Assembly: GCA_947168565.1 (NCBI GenBank)
Contig: CAMVMM010000005.1
Coordinates: forward strand, 81,653 to 145,652
Direction: 5' to 3'
Source of the DNA: an uncultured Clostridia bacterium
GTDB taxonomy: Bacteria; Bacillota; Clostridia; Christensenellales; CAG-138
Length of the DNA: 64,000 nt
Below the pieces are notes generated by a model. It worked only from the letters and a program-made list of their open reading frames with translations. It did not search any database and was not told where the DNA came from. Shown piece after piece: positions 8,484 through 15,599 of the stretch; the first letter of the stretch is position 1, and each line of letters begins with the position of its first letter. Both the position numbers and the translations under genes were made by a program.

Positions 8484-9187
8484 TTAAGCCTCGGAGAAAG
8501 GTGCTTTTCTGCGATAACGCGGGAAGGTTGATTTTTGATACGGATTTCCACGGCCCATGGACGCTCACGGAGCAGAGTCTTTCCGCTCCTGAGCGCAAAA
8601 CAAACATCATAGACATACCCGGCAGGGATGGCGAAATGGACATCGCCTCAGCTCTTACAAGCGGCGAACCTCGGTATAAGAACCGCGAGCTTGAGCTGCG
8701 CTTTGAGTGCTCCGAGGGGAGTAAGGAACAGCGGACCGCGCTGATCTTTGATATGACGAGCCGGATCAATGGGCGTTACTGCCAGGTCATCCTGCCAGAT
8801 CATCCGCTGCAATTCCTTGCGGGTTACATGGAGCTTCAGCCGGACTATAACGATCCAAGCCACTCGTCCGTCATTATACGGTCAAGTGTGGCTCCGTATT
8901 TCACTGCGATAAACAGCACCAAATTCGACCTGGAAGCAGCCGCGACCATGGAGTCCGTGATCATCCGAAACGGCGGCGGCAAGAAGGTGGTGCCGGCAGT
9001 ATCCGCATACGCGACCGCACCGGATATGCCGAATATAACGATGCGCTGCGGCTCGTTCACAACGACCATAACGGATTATGCAACGCACTTTTACGATGAG
9101 CTTGCGATGCGGTACGATGAGGCGAAAGCGATCCGCTATATGGGGTCGGGTCACTTGGTCATAACATGGAGGGAGGCGTACCTGTGA
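8480..9187 (+). CDS. Distal tail protein (Dit-like)
   Basis: A 235-residue protein immediately after the tape measure, the standard place of Dit, the hexameric hub joining the tail tube to the tip. The N-terminal half has the family's pattern with PGRDGEMDIASALTSGEPRYKNRELELRFEC, which corresponds to the 'vpGrdG.ld.s..l.g...y..r.l...f' motif of phage tail proteins of the SPP1 gp19.1 type. The C-terminal half is a beta-rich galectin-like region with low conservation. The start overlaps the tape measure stop. Confidence 0.85.
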   Translation: MIKPRRKVLFCDNAGRLIFDTDFHGPWTLTEQSLSAPERKTNIIDIPGRDGEMDIASALTSGEPRYKNRELELRFECSEGSKEQRTALIFDMTSRINGRYCQVILPDHPLQFLAGYMELQPDYNDPSHSSVIIRSSVAPYFTAINSTKFDLEAAATMESVIIRNGGGKKVVPAVSAYATAPDMPNITMRCGSFTTTITDYATHFYDELAMRYDEAKAIRYMGSGHLVITWREAYL

Positions 9188-10272
9188 AGCTTGTCTTAAC
9201 GGCGACAACGGACTCAATGACCGATACCATATATGACAGCTCCTACGATGACTATAGGCTTTCGAAACTCACGCTCGATGAGGCGCTGAATGAGGCGGCG
9301 GTGCTTGACTGGACGGTGCCGCCCGACACGCTGAGCTATATGCACATGGACTCTATCGTGCCGCTTAAAACGATCATAGAGCTGCGGCAGGACGGAGATT
9401 TGCTGTTCCGCGGCAGGGCCTTCCAGCCATACGAGGGCTTATACACGGATAAGGGCCTGATCTGCGAGGGCGAGCTGGCTTTTTTTAAAGACACGATGAT
9501 TCCGCCTTGCGTTCTCACAGGCTCGCCTTTCGAAATGCTTTCCGCCGTCCTTACCGCGCATAACGCTATGGCAGATTCCTTTAAACGGTTTAATATCGGC
9601 ACAGTGAGCGTCAGCGCGGCCGAGGGCGAGAGCGTTGCCATTAAGGACCCATGCAGCGCCTCCGCCGCGCTTGGAGCGCTGGTATCGGCTCTGGGCGGCT
9701 ACCTGACATTCGCGGACGGAGTAAATGGGCGAGTGATCAACTGGATTTCAGCAGATGATTTCGTGCAGGCAGATCAGCCTGTCCGCCTGGGTCAAAACCT
9801 GCTCGAATTCTCCATGACCGTGAACGCAAGCGAGTTTGCGAATCGTGTATATGCATTTGGAGCGCTCGTTGATGGCGAGCGCATTGCGCTTCCAGAGCCG
9901 GGGTACTTTGAGGACGAACCTCTTGTATCGATTTATGGCAGGATATCCAAGGTCATGATATTCAGCGACGTGGATGATGCGCAGGAGCTGCTGTTTCGCG
10001 CATACCGAGCCTACAACTCGGCGCGCAACTTGGTTAAGTCCATATCTGTATCCGCGCTCGACCTTGGGAGGGCAGCAGCGCCGGATGCAGATCCGGAGCT
10101 ATTCGGCTATTCGCCGTGGCAGCTTGGGCAGTTCATAAGGGTGATCAGCGCGGCGCATGGCGTTGATGCGTGGTATCAGCTTGTAAGCCGCAGCGTTGAC
10201 TTGCTCGATCCCGCATCGGATGTGATCACGCTTGGCGGCACACCGGTCACGATCTCGGGAGAAATCTCATAA
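9184..10272 (+). CDS. Tail-tip protein, Tal/gp44-like N-terminal domain
   Basis: A 362-residue protein. I chose GTG 9184 because GGAGGGAGG lies at 9169-9177 and the GTGA overlap with the previous stop is typical; the ATG at 9166 lies upstream of that site. The order Dit then this gene, and segments such as LDEALNEAAVLDWTVPPDT, FRGRAFQPYEGLYTDKGLICEGELAFF and ARNLVKSISVSALDLG, match the base-hub domain of tail-associated lysozyme/prophage endopeptidase tail proteins. At 362 residues it is only the hub domain; no peptidase domain is visible. The lytic activity may instead be supplied by the lysin-like genes downstream. Confidence 0.75.
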   Translation: MKLVLTATTDSMTDTIYDSSYDDYRLSKLTLDEALNEAAVLDWTVPPDTLSYMHMDSIVPLKTIIELRQDGDLLFRGRAFQPYEGLYTDKGLICEGELAFFKDTMIPPCVLTGSPFEMLSAVLTAHNAMADSFKRFNIGTVSVSAAEGESVAIKDPCSASAALGALVSALGGYLTFADGVNGRVINWISADDFVQADQPVRLGQNLLEFSMTVNASEFANRVYAFGALVDGERIALPEPGYFEDEPLVSIYGRISKVMIFSDVDDAQELLFRAYRAYNSARNLVKSISVSALDLGRAAAPDADPELFGYSPWQLGQFIRVISAAHGVDAWYQLVSRSVDLLDPASDVITLGGTPVTISGEIS

Positions 10273-10283
10273 TGGAGGTTTAG

Positions 10284-10661
10284 ATGATTAATATTGTTGC
10301 AACGATCTCTGGGCACCAGCTTATGCTCGGAAACGCAAGCTACAGCACTACTCAGGTCACGATACCGAGCGGCAGCTCGTATGTGGACGCGATCACCACC
10401 ACCTTTTCTGGTGCGGATTGGAGCAACGCGTCCACCAAGAAAGCCGCTTTTTGGCGGAAGGATACCCCTGAGAAAGTTTACAATGTTGATGTGGCGAGCA
10501 ACTCTGTCATGATACCTACTGAGGTTATAGCTAAGCCCGGCTTGATCTACGTCGTGTTTGCGGGAGAAAGCGCAAGCGGCGGAGGATCGCAGCGCTCAAG
10601 CAGGATCGCAACCAACGCTGCGGCGATATTTGTTGAGCAGGGCTATATACCCGGAAAGTGA
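10284..10661 (+). CDS. Small baseplate/receptor-binding candidate
   Basis: A 125-residue protein of unknown function between the tail hub and the lysin-like genes. It is beta-rich (ITTTFSGADWSNASTKKAAFWRK, VYNVDVASNSVMIPTEVI), followed by a Gly/Ser linker (GESASGGGSQRSS). The segment 'VTFSGADW.....KKA.F....' is seen in N-terminal domains of BppU-like upper baseplate proteins, so a role as a small baseplate spoke is plausible but not shown. The start is preceded by GGAGGT. Confidence 0.55.
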   Translation: MINIVATISGHQLMLGNASYSTTQVTIPSGSSYVDAITTTFSGADWSNASTKKAAFWRKDTPEKVYNVDVASNSVMIPTEVIAKPGLIYVVFAGESASGGGSQRSSRIATNAAAIFVEQGYIPGK

Positions 10662-10668
10662 GGGCGTT

Positions 10669-11256
10669 ATGCTAAAAATCCTTGACTTCCTGCGCTTCGC
10701 GCTGTGGCATGTGGATCCGGAGGTGATCCCGGACCCGGGCGAAGGAGCGGAATATCCTCTCGTTGCATCTTGCGATGACTGCGGCCGCGAGCCCTGGCAC
10801 TATTTGCGCGGGACAAGCGGTGAGCATACCACCCGCGCGCTGCTGGAGGAAAAGTGGCGGGAGCACTACTCCCATGAGATGACGCGGGACGCTTACGATA
10901 ACGCGACCATGCACATGGGAGCGCGAGGTCGCGCGGTGGATGGCATAGGCCTGCTGCGAGCGTATATGCTCGATAACGGCATGGAGCCGATCAAGAGCAC
11001 GGAAGCCGCGCTGGAGCTTTGCTCGAAAGTCGCCCCGGTCGACGGGACAAGCAGCGCTTACAGGATAGGCGAGGTGCTTTTCTGCGGCATCTCGATCGCC
11101 TTCGTCTGCGGCTTCGACTCCGCAGGCCCCATACTTGTAGAGGCGCGGAACATTTTCCACGGGGTTACGCTCACTCGCCTTTGGTGCAGACCGTGGACGC
11201 ACCGCGGCTTTTTGACCGGGCTGTTTGACTACTCGGAGGTGCTGCATGATCAATAG
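10669..11256 (+). CDS. Lysin-like protein lacking NlpC/P60 catalytic residues
   Basis: A 195-residue paralogue of the lysin at 11744: both begin ML....DF.R.AL.HV and end with RPWTHRG...FDYS, and they align over almost the whole length. The lysin's catalytic pair reads ATDCQG (Cys88) and MMHVGW (His147). Here the same places read AVDGIG (Gly92) and GISIAF (Ser142). The VEAR segment after the His is retained. The peptidoglycan-binding domain is missing. I infer a structural or binding role, for example a tail-tip or lysin-partner subunit, not hydrolysis. The start ATG 10669 follows the weak site GAGGGC. A longer reading from 10558 would overlap the gene before and is not needed. Confidence 0.72.
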   Translation: MLKILDFLRFALWHVDPEVIPDPGEGAEYPLVASCDDCGREPWHYLRGTSGEHTTRALLEEKWREHYSHEMTRDAYDNATMHMGARGRAVDGIGLLRAYMLDNGMEPIKSTEAALELCSKVAPVDGTSSAYRIGEVLFCGISIAFVCGFDSAGPILVEARNIFHGVTLTRLWCRPWTHRGFLTGLFDYSEVLHDQ

Positions 11257-11632
11257 AATCACTTTTTCAGAGCACCCGGACGCGATCGTCTACTGCGCAC
11301 TGCCGGGCGGCGAGGCGGATATTTGGTTGAGGCGCAATATCCGCGAAACATCGCAGACCGATGAGGATGGCAACGCCACCCCCGTATACGAGGCGGAAGA
11401 GGCTTTTATGCGCACCACCGCCGAGGAGGCGGAGGTTGCCAAAAATTTTGACTTATTTTTTGAGTACGCGGCAAAGTGGGACCCCGACGAATGGCAGAAG
11501 CAGCAGCGCGAGCCGACATCGGCGGAAAGGATCGCTGTGCTCGAAAAGCAGAATAGCGAGCTTGCGGCCGCTGTGATCGATACCGAGCTCGCGCTGTGCG
11601 AGCTCTTTGAAAGCATGGAAGGAGCGATATAA
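11246..11632 (+). CDS. Phage protein with C-terminal coiled coil
   Basis: A 128-residue protein from ATG 11246, set by GGAGGT at 11235-11240; an upstream in-frame start at 11225 has no such site. The N-terminal 60 residues look beta-rich, then there is an acidic stretch and a C-terminal heptad helix (ERIAVLEKQNSELAAAVIDTELAL). Genes of this layout are common just after tail fibre genes in clostridial prophages and often precede a small CD1375-like gene, as here. Function unknown. It overlaps the gene before by 11 nt and the gene after by TAATG. Confidence 0.7.
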   Translation: MINRITFSEHPDAIVYCALPGGEADIWLRRNIRETSQTDEDGNATPVYEAEEAFMRTTAEEAEVAKNFDLFFEYAAKWDPDEWQKQQREPTSAERIAVLEKQNSELAAAVIDTELALCELFESMEGAI

Positions 11633-11742
11633 TGGCGAAAGTATATGCTGACCTTATCAATAGAGGACTTAAAACGATTGACGACGTACCGGAGCGGCTG
11701 CGCGAGGCCGTTCGTGCGCTCCTGAGCGAGAAGGAGGATTAA
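11632..11742 (+). CDS. CD1375-like/XkdX-like small phage protein
   Basis: A 36-residue protein starting with ATG that overlaps the preceding stop (TAATG). The sequence YADLINRGLKTIDDVPERL followed by REAVRALL is the typical pattern of the short CD1375-family proteins found at the tail-to-lysis junction in clostridial prophages. It is located 1 base before the lysin gene and its own end carries the lysin ribosome site (AGGAGGAT). Role unknown. I am confident that it is translated because of position, size and the match to known small proteins. Confidence 0.72.
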   Translation: MAKVYADLINRGLKTIDDVPERLREAVRALLSEKED

Positions 11743-11743
11743 G

Positions 11744-12673
11744 ATGCTTTATAATGTGATTGATTTCGTCCGCTGGGCGCTTACGCATGTTAAGCGCGAA
11801 AATATCCTCAAAAGCGCGTGGCTGCCGCTGCCCTGGCAGGAGTGCGGCACCGATCCGTGGGAATACCTTTACGGCAGCGTGCGCGTGCAGACCAACCAGC
11901 CTACGCTTGACAGGTACTTTGAGCAGCATTACAGCGCATCGATGAGCCGCGAAAAGTTTGATGCCTACACCAAGAGCTGGAGCCGCACAGGCTATGCCAC
12001 GGACTGCCAGGGGCTTTTGGATGCGTATCTCACCCATGAGTGCGGAGAAAAGACCGATTGGTACGCCGATTATAACTATAAATACATTTGCAAAGATAAG
12101 GGCGCGATAGAAAAGATCGAGCGCCCGTTCAGGGTGGGCGAGGCTGTTTTTGTGATCAGGGAAAGCACCGGCCGCATGATGCATGTCGGCTGGGTGTGCG
12201 GCTTTATGCCGGACGGTGAGCCGCTGGTAGTGGAGGCGCGCAGCATCGCGTATGGCGTGGTCGTGACCAAGCTCTACTCCCGCCCATGGACGCACCGCGG
12301 CCTTATGACCACTAAGTTTGACTACTCGGACGCGCCGGACTCCATCCCGCAGCCTGAGCAGGCCGAGCCTGTCAGGCTTGAGTACACGAGGCCCATGATG
12401 GAGGGCGAGGAAATACGCCGCCTTCAGTTGGCGCTCAACGCGCTGCACTATACGGATGACGAGGGCAAGCCCCTTGAGGAGGACGGCAAGTGCGGAATGC
12501 GCACCATGCAGGCGGTCACCGCGTTTGCGAGAGCACACACAGAGATCCCCGAGCCTGTGACGATAACCGCGCTGCCGCCCGCGCTCGGATGGCTCGACCT
12601 GGAGCAGCTCGGCATCACCGTCTGCGCGTTCCGCTCCGCGGATCTGCCCGATACCGGAGGTGGTGAGCAGTGA
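11744..12673 (+). CDS. Endolysin: NlpC/P60-type peptidase with peptidoglycan-binding domain
   Basis: A 309-residue protein. Residues 1-195 form a CHAP/NlpC-P60-like cysteine peptidase: DCQGLLDAYL (Cys88, nucleophile), GRMMHVGWVCGF (His147) and VEARSIAYGV (polar third residue). A Pro/Glu linker (about 197-215) leads to a peptidoglycan-binding type 1 domain (EIRRLQLALNALHYTDDEG...DGKCGMRTMQAVTAF, about 222-262). It has no signal peptide, so release should depend on the holin. It sits in a cluster with the holin and XhlA-like genes. A catalytically altered paralogue lies upstream. Confidence 0.88.
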   Translation: MLYNVIDFVRWALTHVKRENILKSAWLPLPWQECGTDPWEYLYGSVRVQTNQPTLDRYFEQHYSASMSREKFDAYTKSWSRTGYATDCQGLLDAYLTHECGEKTDWYADYNYKYICKDKGAIEKIERPFRVGEAVFVIRESTGRMMHVGWVCGFMPDGEPLVVEARSIAYGVVVTKLYSRPWTHRGLMTTKFDYSDAPDSIPQPEQAEPVRLEYTRPMMEGEEIRRLQLALNALHYTDDEGKPLEEDGKCGMRTMQAVTAFARAHTEIPEPVTITALPPALGWLDLEQLGITVCAFRSADLPDTGGGEQ

Positions 12674-12969
12674 GCGGCGTTGAAATCTTTCTGACCGCGC
12701 TCTCGGCGGTCTCCACCGTCTGCGCGATCGCTTTCGGCTACTCGGCATTTCATCGCAACCGGAAACGCGAGGATACCGACAGCGGCAAGCTCTCCGGCAC
12801 TATCGTGTCGGAGCTGGGCTACATCCGCGCCGGCGTGGACGATCTCAAACGCGAGCACCGTGAGACCGCTCAAGCGGTGGGCAAGCTCGCTGAGCGTGTC
12901 ACGCGCGTGGAGGAGTCCGCCAAGCAGGCGCATCACAGGATAACCACTCTTGAAGGAAAGCAGGTGTAA
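12670..12969 (+). CDS. XhlA-like membrane/coiled-coil lysis protein
   Basis: A 99-residue protein started by GTG that overlaps the lysin stop (GTGA). One N-terminal membrane segment (about 5-25, IFLTALSAVSTVCAIAFGYSAF) is followed by a basic patch and a long heptad helix (VDDLKREHRETAQAVGKLAERVTRVEE). That is the inverse arrangement of many XhlA proteins, but equivalent small coiled-coil membrane proteins occur next to holins in clostridial prophages. It is probably an accessory of lysis or of the holin. Confidence 0.65.
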   Translation: MSGVEIFLTALSAVSTVCAIAFGYSAFHRNRKREDTDSGKLSGTIVSELGYIRAGVDDLKREHRETAQAVGKLAERVTRVEESAKQAHHRITTLEGKQV

Positions 12970-12970
12970 A

Positions 12971-13210
12971 ATGGATAAGTTTAAAATCTGGATGAAAGCG
13001 GCGGCAATCCGGGCGCTGCGCACTTTCGCGCAGTCCGCGCTCGGCGTGATCGGCGCCGCGGCGATGATAACCGAAGTCGACTGGAGCATGGCGCTGTCAT
13101 CGGCGGCGCTGGCCGCGCTGCTCTCGATCTTGACGAGCCTTGCGACTACGCTGCCGGAGGTCGAAGCTGAATATAAGAAAGAGCATAAGGAGAAGCATAA
13201 AAATGATTGA
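12971..13210 (+). CDS. Phage holin, r1t type
   Basis: A 79-residue protein with two membrane helices (about 17-36 and 42-62) and a charged Lys/Glu-rich end. The sequence matches the r1t-holin pattern: RALRTFAQSALGVIG, ITEVDWSMALSSAALAALLSIL, TSLATTLPE. The holin forms the membrane lesion that lets the lysin reach the wall. It is placed after the XhlA-like gene and its end overlaps the next ORF by 8 nt. Confidence 0.9.
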   Translation: MDKFKIWMKAAAIRALRTFAQSALGVIGAAAMITEVDWSMALSSAALAALLSILTSLATTLPEVEAEYKKEHKEKHKND

Positions 13211-13535
13211 TGCTAAGCCCAACACCACGATCCCGCAGGCGATGATAGATATCTGGGACACTCCGTGCCCTGTGTGCGGCGCGCTGCCTGTCCTGAGCAG
13301 CACCGAGATAGATGATCGCCAGTACGAGGTCAGGTGCACCTGCTGCGGCGTTGAGCCGCGAGGCGGCCTGTACCGTGATCTCGACAAGGCCTGTGCCGCC
13401 TGGGTCGAGAAGGTAAAGCTTTTTAACGAGTTCTGCTCGATCGTTGAGTATAACCCCCGCAACCTGCTGTGCGGGGACGGTCAGGGTTTCGCGGCCGCGA
13501 TATTTGACGCGCTGCCGCAGATCATGAAAAAGTGA
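13203..13535 (+). CDS. Zinc-ribbon protein, Lar-like
   Basis: A 110-residue protein starting at ATG 13203, within the holin end. It contains CPVCGALP...VRCTCCG with 21 residues between the two Cys pairs, the arrangement of Lar restriction-alleviation-type zinc ribbons, followed by a helix DLDKACAAWVEKVKLFNEF resembling the 'A...WN' helix of that family. Lar-type proteins counter type I restriction in known phages. This position, downstream of the holin, would be unusual for an early-acting function, so the assignment is tentative. Confidence 0.68.
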   Translation: MIDAKPNTTIPQAMIDIWDTPCPVCGALPVLSSTEIDDRQYEVRCTCCGVEPRGGLYRDLDKACAAWVEKVKLFNEFCSIVEYNPRNLLCGDGQGFAAAIFDALPQIMKK

Positions 13536-13689
13536 ATCTATGGCCGCGCAAGCATCGCGTTTGTGCTCCCAAACCCGTGCATGCAAGTGGCCTTGCAAGC
13601 ATGGGATTTGTATATGCGCAACCCCCGCACTTGTAAGTGAAGCCCTTAAACCCGATGCCGCCAGAGCGGAATAGCCACGCGAAGCGCGA

Positions 13690-13780
13690 TCAAAGGGGCT
13701 TGGGGAGTTCTCCCAAACAAGCGACAGCGGCAAGTGTGTACGTACACTTGCCCTGCTTGTCACTACGGTTTTGGCCGTTT
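13690..13780. other. oriT-like nested inverted-repeat block
   Basis: ACAAGC (13716-13721)...GCTTGT (13754-13759) enclose GCAAGTGT (13730-13737) and ACACTTGC (13744-13751), separated by the palindrome GTACGT. Just upstream lies GGGGCTTGGGGAG/CTCCCAA. Inverted repeats ordered this way, with 'CAAAGGGGCTTGGGG' in front, resemble the nic-side regions of MobA/MobL-type mobilisable plasmids of Firmicutes. No relaxase is in the window. Recognition is by memory of pattern only. Confidence 0.4.
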
Positions 13781-13996
13781 TTCTACAGCTCGCAATACCG
13801 CGCTTCAATCCATTTTTGCGCGCTGCGTTTCTGCAGCGAGTTCAAGGATTGCGCTGCACTTTTGCAGCGCGAAAAGTTTAGTTGACTCATGGTTGACTGA
13901 CCGATGCGGTATTTGCACATTGTGCAAGTTGCCAGCAAGTTGCGAGCAAGTTAATGATGCAGTTTCTTCAACAAGTTTCCTCCTAAGCGAAGGCAA

Positions 13997-14028
13997 CCCC
14001 TCTCGGATTCGTCCGGGAGGGGCTGTTT
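13997..14028 (+). terminator. Strong terminator at the end of the phage late operon
   Basis: An 11-bp stem (13997-14007 with 14012-14022, one T-G pair), a stable TTCG tetraloop, and CTGTTTTC after it. It is the first strong hairpin downstream of the lysis genes on the + strand. Confidence 0.8.
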
Positions 14029-14166
14029 TCATCTTTGGGGATGCGGTGCTTATCGCGGCGCCGTAAGAAACGCTGTAACCGGTGCGATTTTTGCGACCGG
14101 TTGCCACCCTATACCGCCGCCACGGCCAACAGGGTGGCACCTAACTTTTCGGTGCGCAACCGGCTC

Positions 14167-14204
14167 AAAAAACCTTGTGCTGTCGGCATTGCCGGCAGAG
14201 GTTT
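14167..14204. terminator. Bidirectional terminator hairpin
   Basis: AAAACCT pairs with AGGTTTT, enclosing CTG-CGGC/GCCG-CAG. T-runs are present on both strands (TTTTT after the right arm, TTTTTT when read on the minus strand). It would serve both the phage side and the hicB remnant on the minus strand. Confidence 0.6.
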
Positions 14205-14286
14205 TTCGGGACGAGCGGCGATAGCGACGCCGTCCCTTTCTCCTGCTCGATTTTCGACCTTGCGAAAAACCGCAGAACGCGGCGGA

Positions 14287-14622
14287 TCACTGAGCTGCAA
14301 TTTGTGCCTTGAGTGCTTCCTGAAGCACCTGAGAGAAGTTGAACCCGCGCTCCAGGACGGCGGCATTAAGCCACGCAGGGAGAGTCACGGTGCGGTTGAC
14401 GGACTTGTTTACATTAGCAAGACGGATAGCAGGCATATACACATCGATCAGCACGGTGCGCTCGTTTTCGCCCACGGATACAACATGCAGGGGAGTGGGT
14501 TCGGGGATCTCTTCGCCGTCCTCTTCCAAGCTGGCGAGCGTGATGCTGAGAAGCTCACGCGCCGATACAAGCGCATCATCATCGTTCGTGCCGCTGGTGG
14601 CTACATCAAGATCGGGGAAGAA
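14287..14622 (-). pseudogene. hicB-type antitoxin remnant, 5' end missing
   Basis: The minus-strand frame reads FPDLDVATSGTNDDDALVSA..., LASLEEDGEEIPEPTPL..., and NKSVNRTVTLPAWLNAAV with FNFSQVLQEALKAQ, the three conserved parts of HicB (RNase-H-like domain and C-terminal RHH). A TAA stop lies directly before FFPDLD and the usual first 20 or so residues and start codon are absent; I see no continuation in other frames. The TTG at 14529 is inside the domain and has no good ribosome site. No hicA is adjacent. I read it as a fragment left by recombination beside the att site. Confidence 0.72.
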
Positions 14623-14797
14623 TTAAGTTGGACGAATATTTTTCTATGCGTTTATGATCTCGGCACTCAAACTTACAGTATGCACCTCAGTATGCACCAC
14701 CGTTGCGAAAAGCATGAAATTTGCATACTGCGAATTGCGCGCTGCTTCGTTTTTTCGTTATTTTTGTTTCGGTTTTTCATTTTAACGATATTTTTGA

Positions 14798-14825
14798 GTG
14801 GGTTCAAGTCCCATCGACCGCACCA
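14798..14825 (+). other. tRNA 3'-end fragment, likely attR
   Basis: GTGGG-TTCAAGT-CCCAT forms a T-arm, followed by CGACCGC (3' acceptor strand), discriminator A and CCA. No 5' part of a tRNA exists upstream. A tRNA 3' fragment at the outer edge of a prophage is the usual result of integration into a tRNA gene; the intact gene and the integrase should be at the left end. Candidate core CAAGTCCCATCGACCGCA (14805-14822). Confidence 0.7.
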
Positions 14826-14863
14826 AATAAAAGCAGGATGCAGCGAGCATCCTGTTTTTATTT
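14825..14863 (+). terminator. Terminator of the original tRNA transcription unit
   Basis: A long stem AAATAAAA-CAGGATGC (14825-14841) with GCATCCTG-TTTTATTT (14847-14863) and a 5-base loop AGCGA. It begins right at the CCA end, as expected if the bacterial sequence downstream of the tRNA gene was kept at attR. Altered copies occur in each downstream repeat. Confidence 0.75.
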
Positions 14864-14866
14864 GAT

Positions 14867-15520
14867 ATTGTTTGTTAAAAGGGGCTTGAAGGGCGAAGCA
14901 AAACGATCCGGTGAATCGTTTTGCCGCCCCGGGTTTATGCACGCCGAAGCGGCGAAGCGGTTTAAGCGAGCAAGCGAGAGCAATGTGCAAAAACAAGTCC
15001 CATCGACCGCAAAGTCAACAGGAGTTCAACTCCGGCATAAAAAATCTAAAAAATCTTTTTCGGTAAGATAAGACAAATAAAAGCAGAATGCAGCGAGTAT
15101 CCTGCGAGCATCCTGTTTTTATTTGGTATTGTTTGTTAAAAGGGACTTGAAGGGCGAAGCAAAACGATCCGGTGAATCGTTTTGCCGCCCCGGGTTTATG
15201 CACGCCGAAGCGGCGAAGCGGTTTAAGCGAGCAAGCGAGAGCAATGTGCAAAAACAAGTCCCATCGACCGCAAAGTCAACAGGAGTTCAACTCCGGCATA
15301 AAAAATCTAAAAAATCTTTTTCGGTAAGATAAGACAAATAAAAGCAGAATGCAGCGAGTATCCTGCGAGCATCCTGTTTTTATTTGGTATTGTTTGTTAA
15401 AAGGGACTTGAAGGGCGAAGCAAAACGATCCGGTGAATCGTTTTGCCGCCGCGGGTTTATGCACGCCGAAGCTGCGAAGCGGTTTTGCGGGCAAGAAAGA
15501 GCAATGTGCAAAAAACAAGT
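14867..15520. repeat. 261-bp tandem repeat, about 2.5 copies
   Basis: Equivalent positions recur at steps of exactly 261 bp: TTTGTTAAAA at 14871, 15132 and 15393; CAAGTCCCATCGACCGCA at 14994 and 15255 and, degenerate, at 15516. Units one and two are almost identical; the third diverges after about 15450. Each unit carries a hairpin GCAAAACGAT/ATCGTTTTGC, an att/tRNA-like core, and a copy of the tRNA terminator. Small GTG/ATG frames inside (about 70-105 codons) repeat with the units and do not look like real genes. Confidence 0.88.
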
Positions 15521-15599
15521 TCCATCTACGGCAGCATATTCCGGCGGCACGGCTGAAAAAGCGGTACTGTCGGCCGCGCCTTTTTATACGAGCATTCAT

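Larger units (their letters stand above)
13536..14286. other. Non-coding region with nested inverted repeats
   Basis: No convincing gene in about 750 bp. The sequence holds many inverted repeats: 13716-13764 (oriT-like block, listed separately), GCGCTGC/GCAGCGC at 13851-13870, AACCGGT/ACCGGTT near 14076-14101, an 11-bp pair around GCCACCCT/AGGGTGGC near 14099-14143, and two terminator-like hairpins. Such density of structure suggests a transferred non-coding segment, not simple spacer. Confidence 0.6.

Noticed and set aside
13734-14865. Frames of 80-276 codons around the phage right end on the + strand
   Set aside because: They read through structured non-coding DNA, the minus-strand hicB remnant and the attR, and have no ribosome sites.
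14867-15520. Regular repeats as a possible CRISPR array
   Set aside because: The period is 261 bp, there are only about 2.5 units with no spacer variation, and no cas genes are present.
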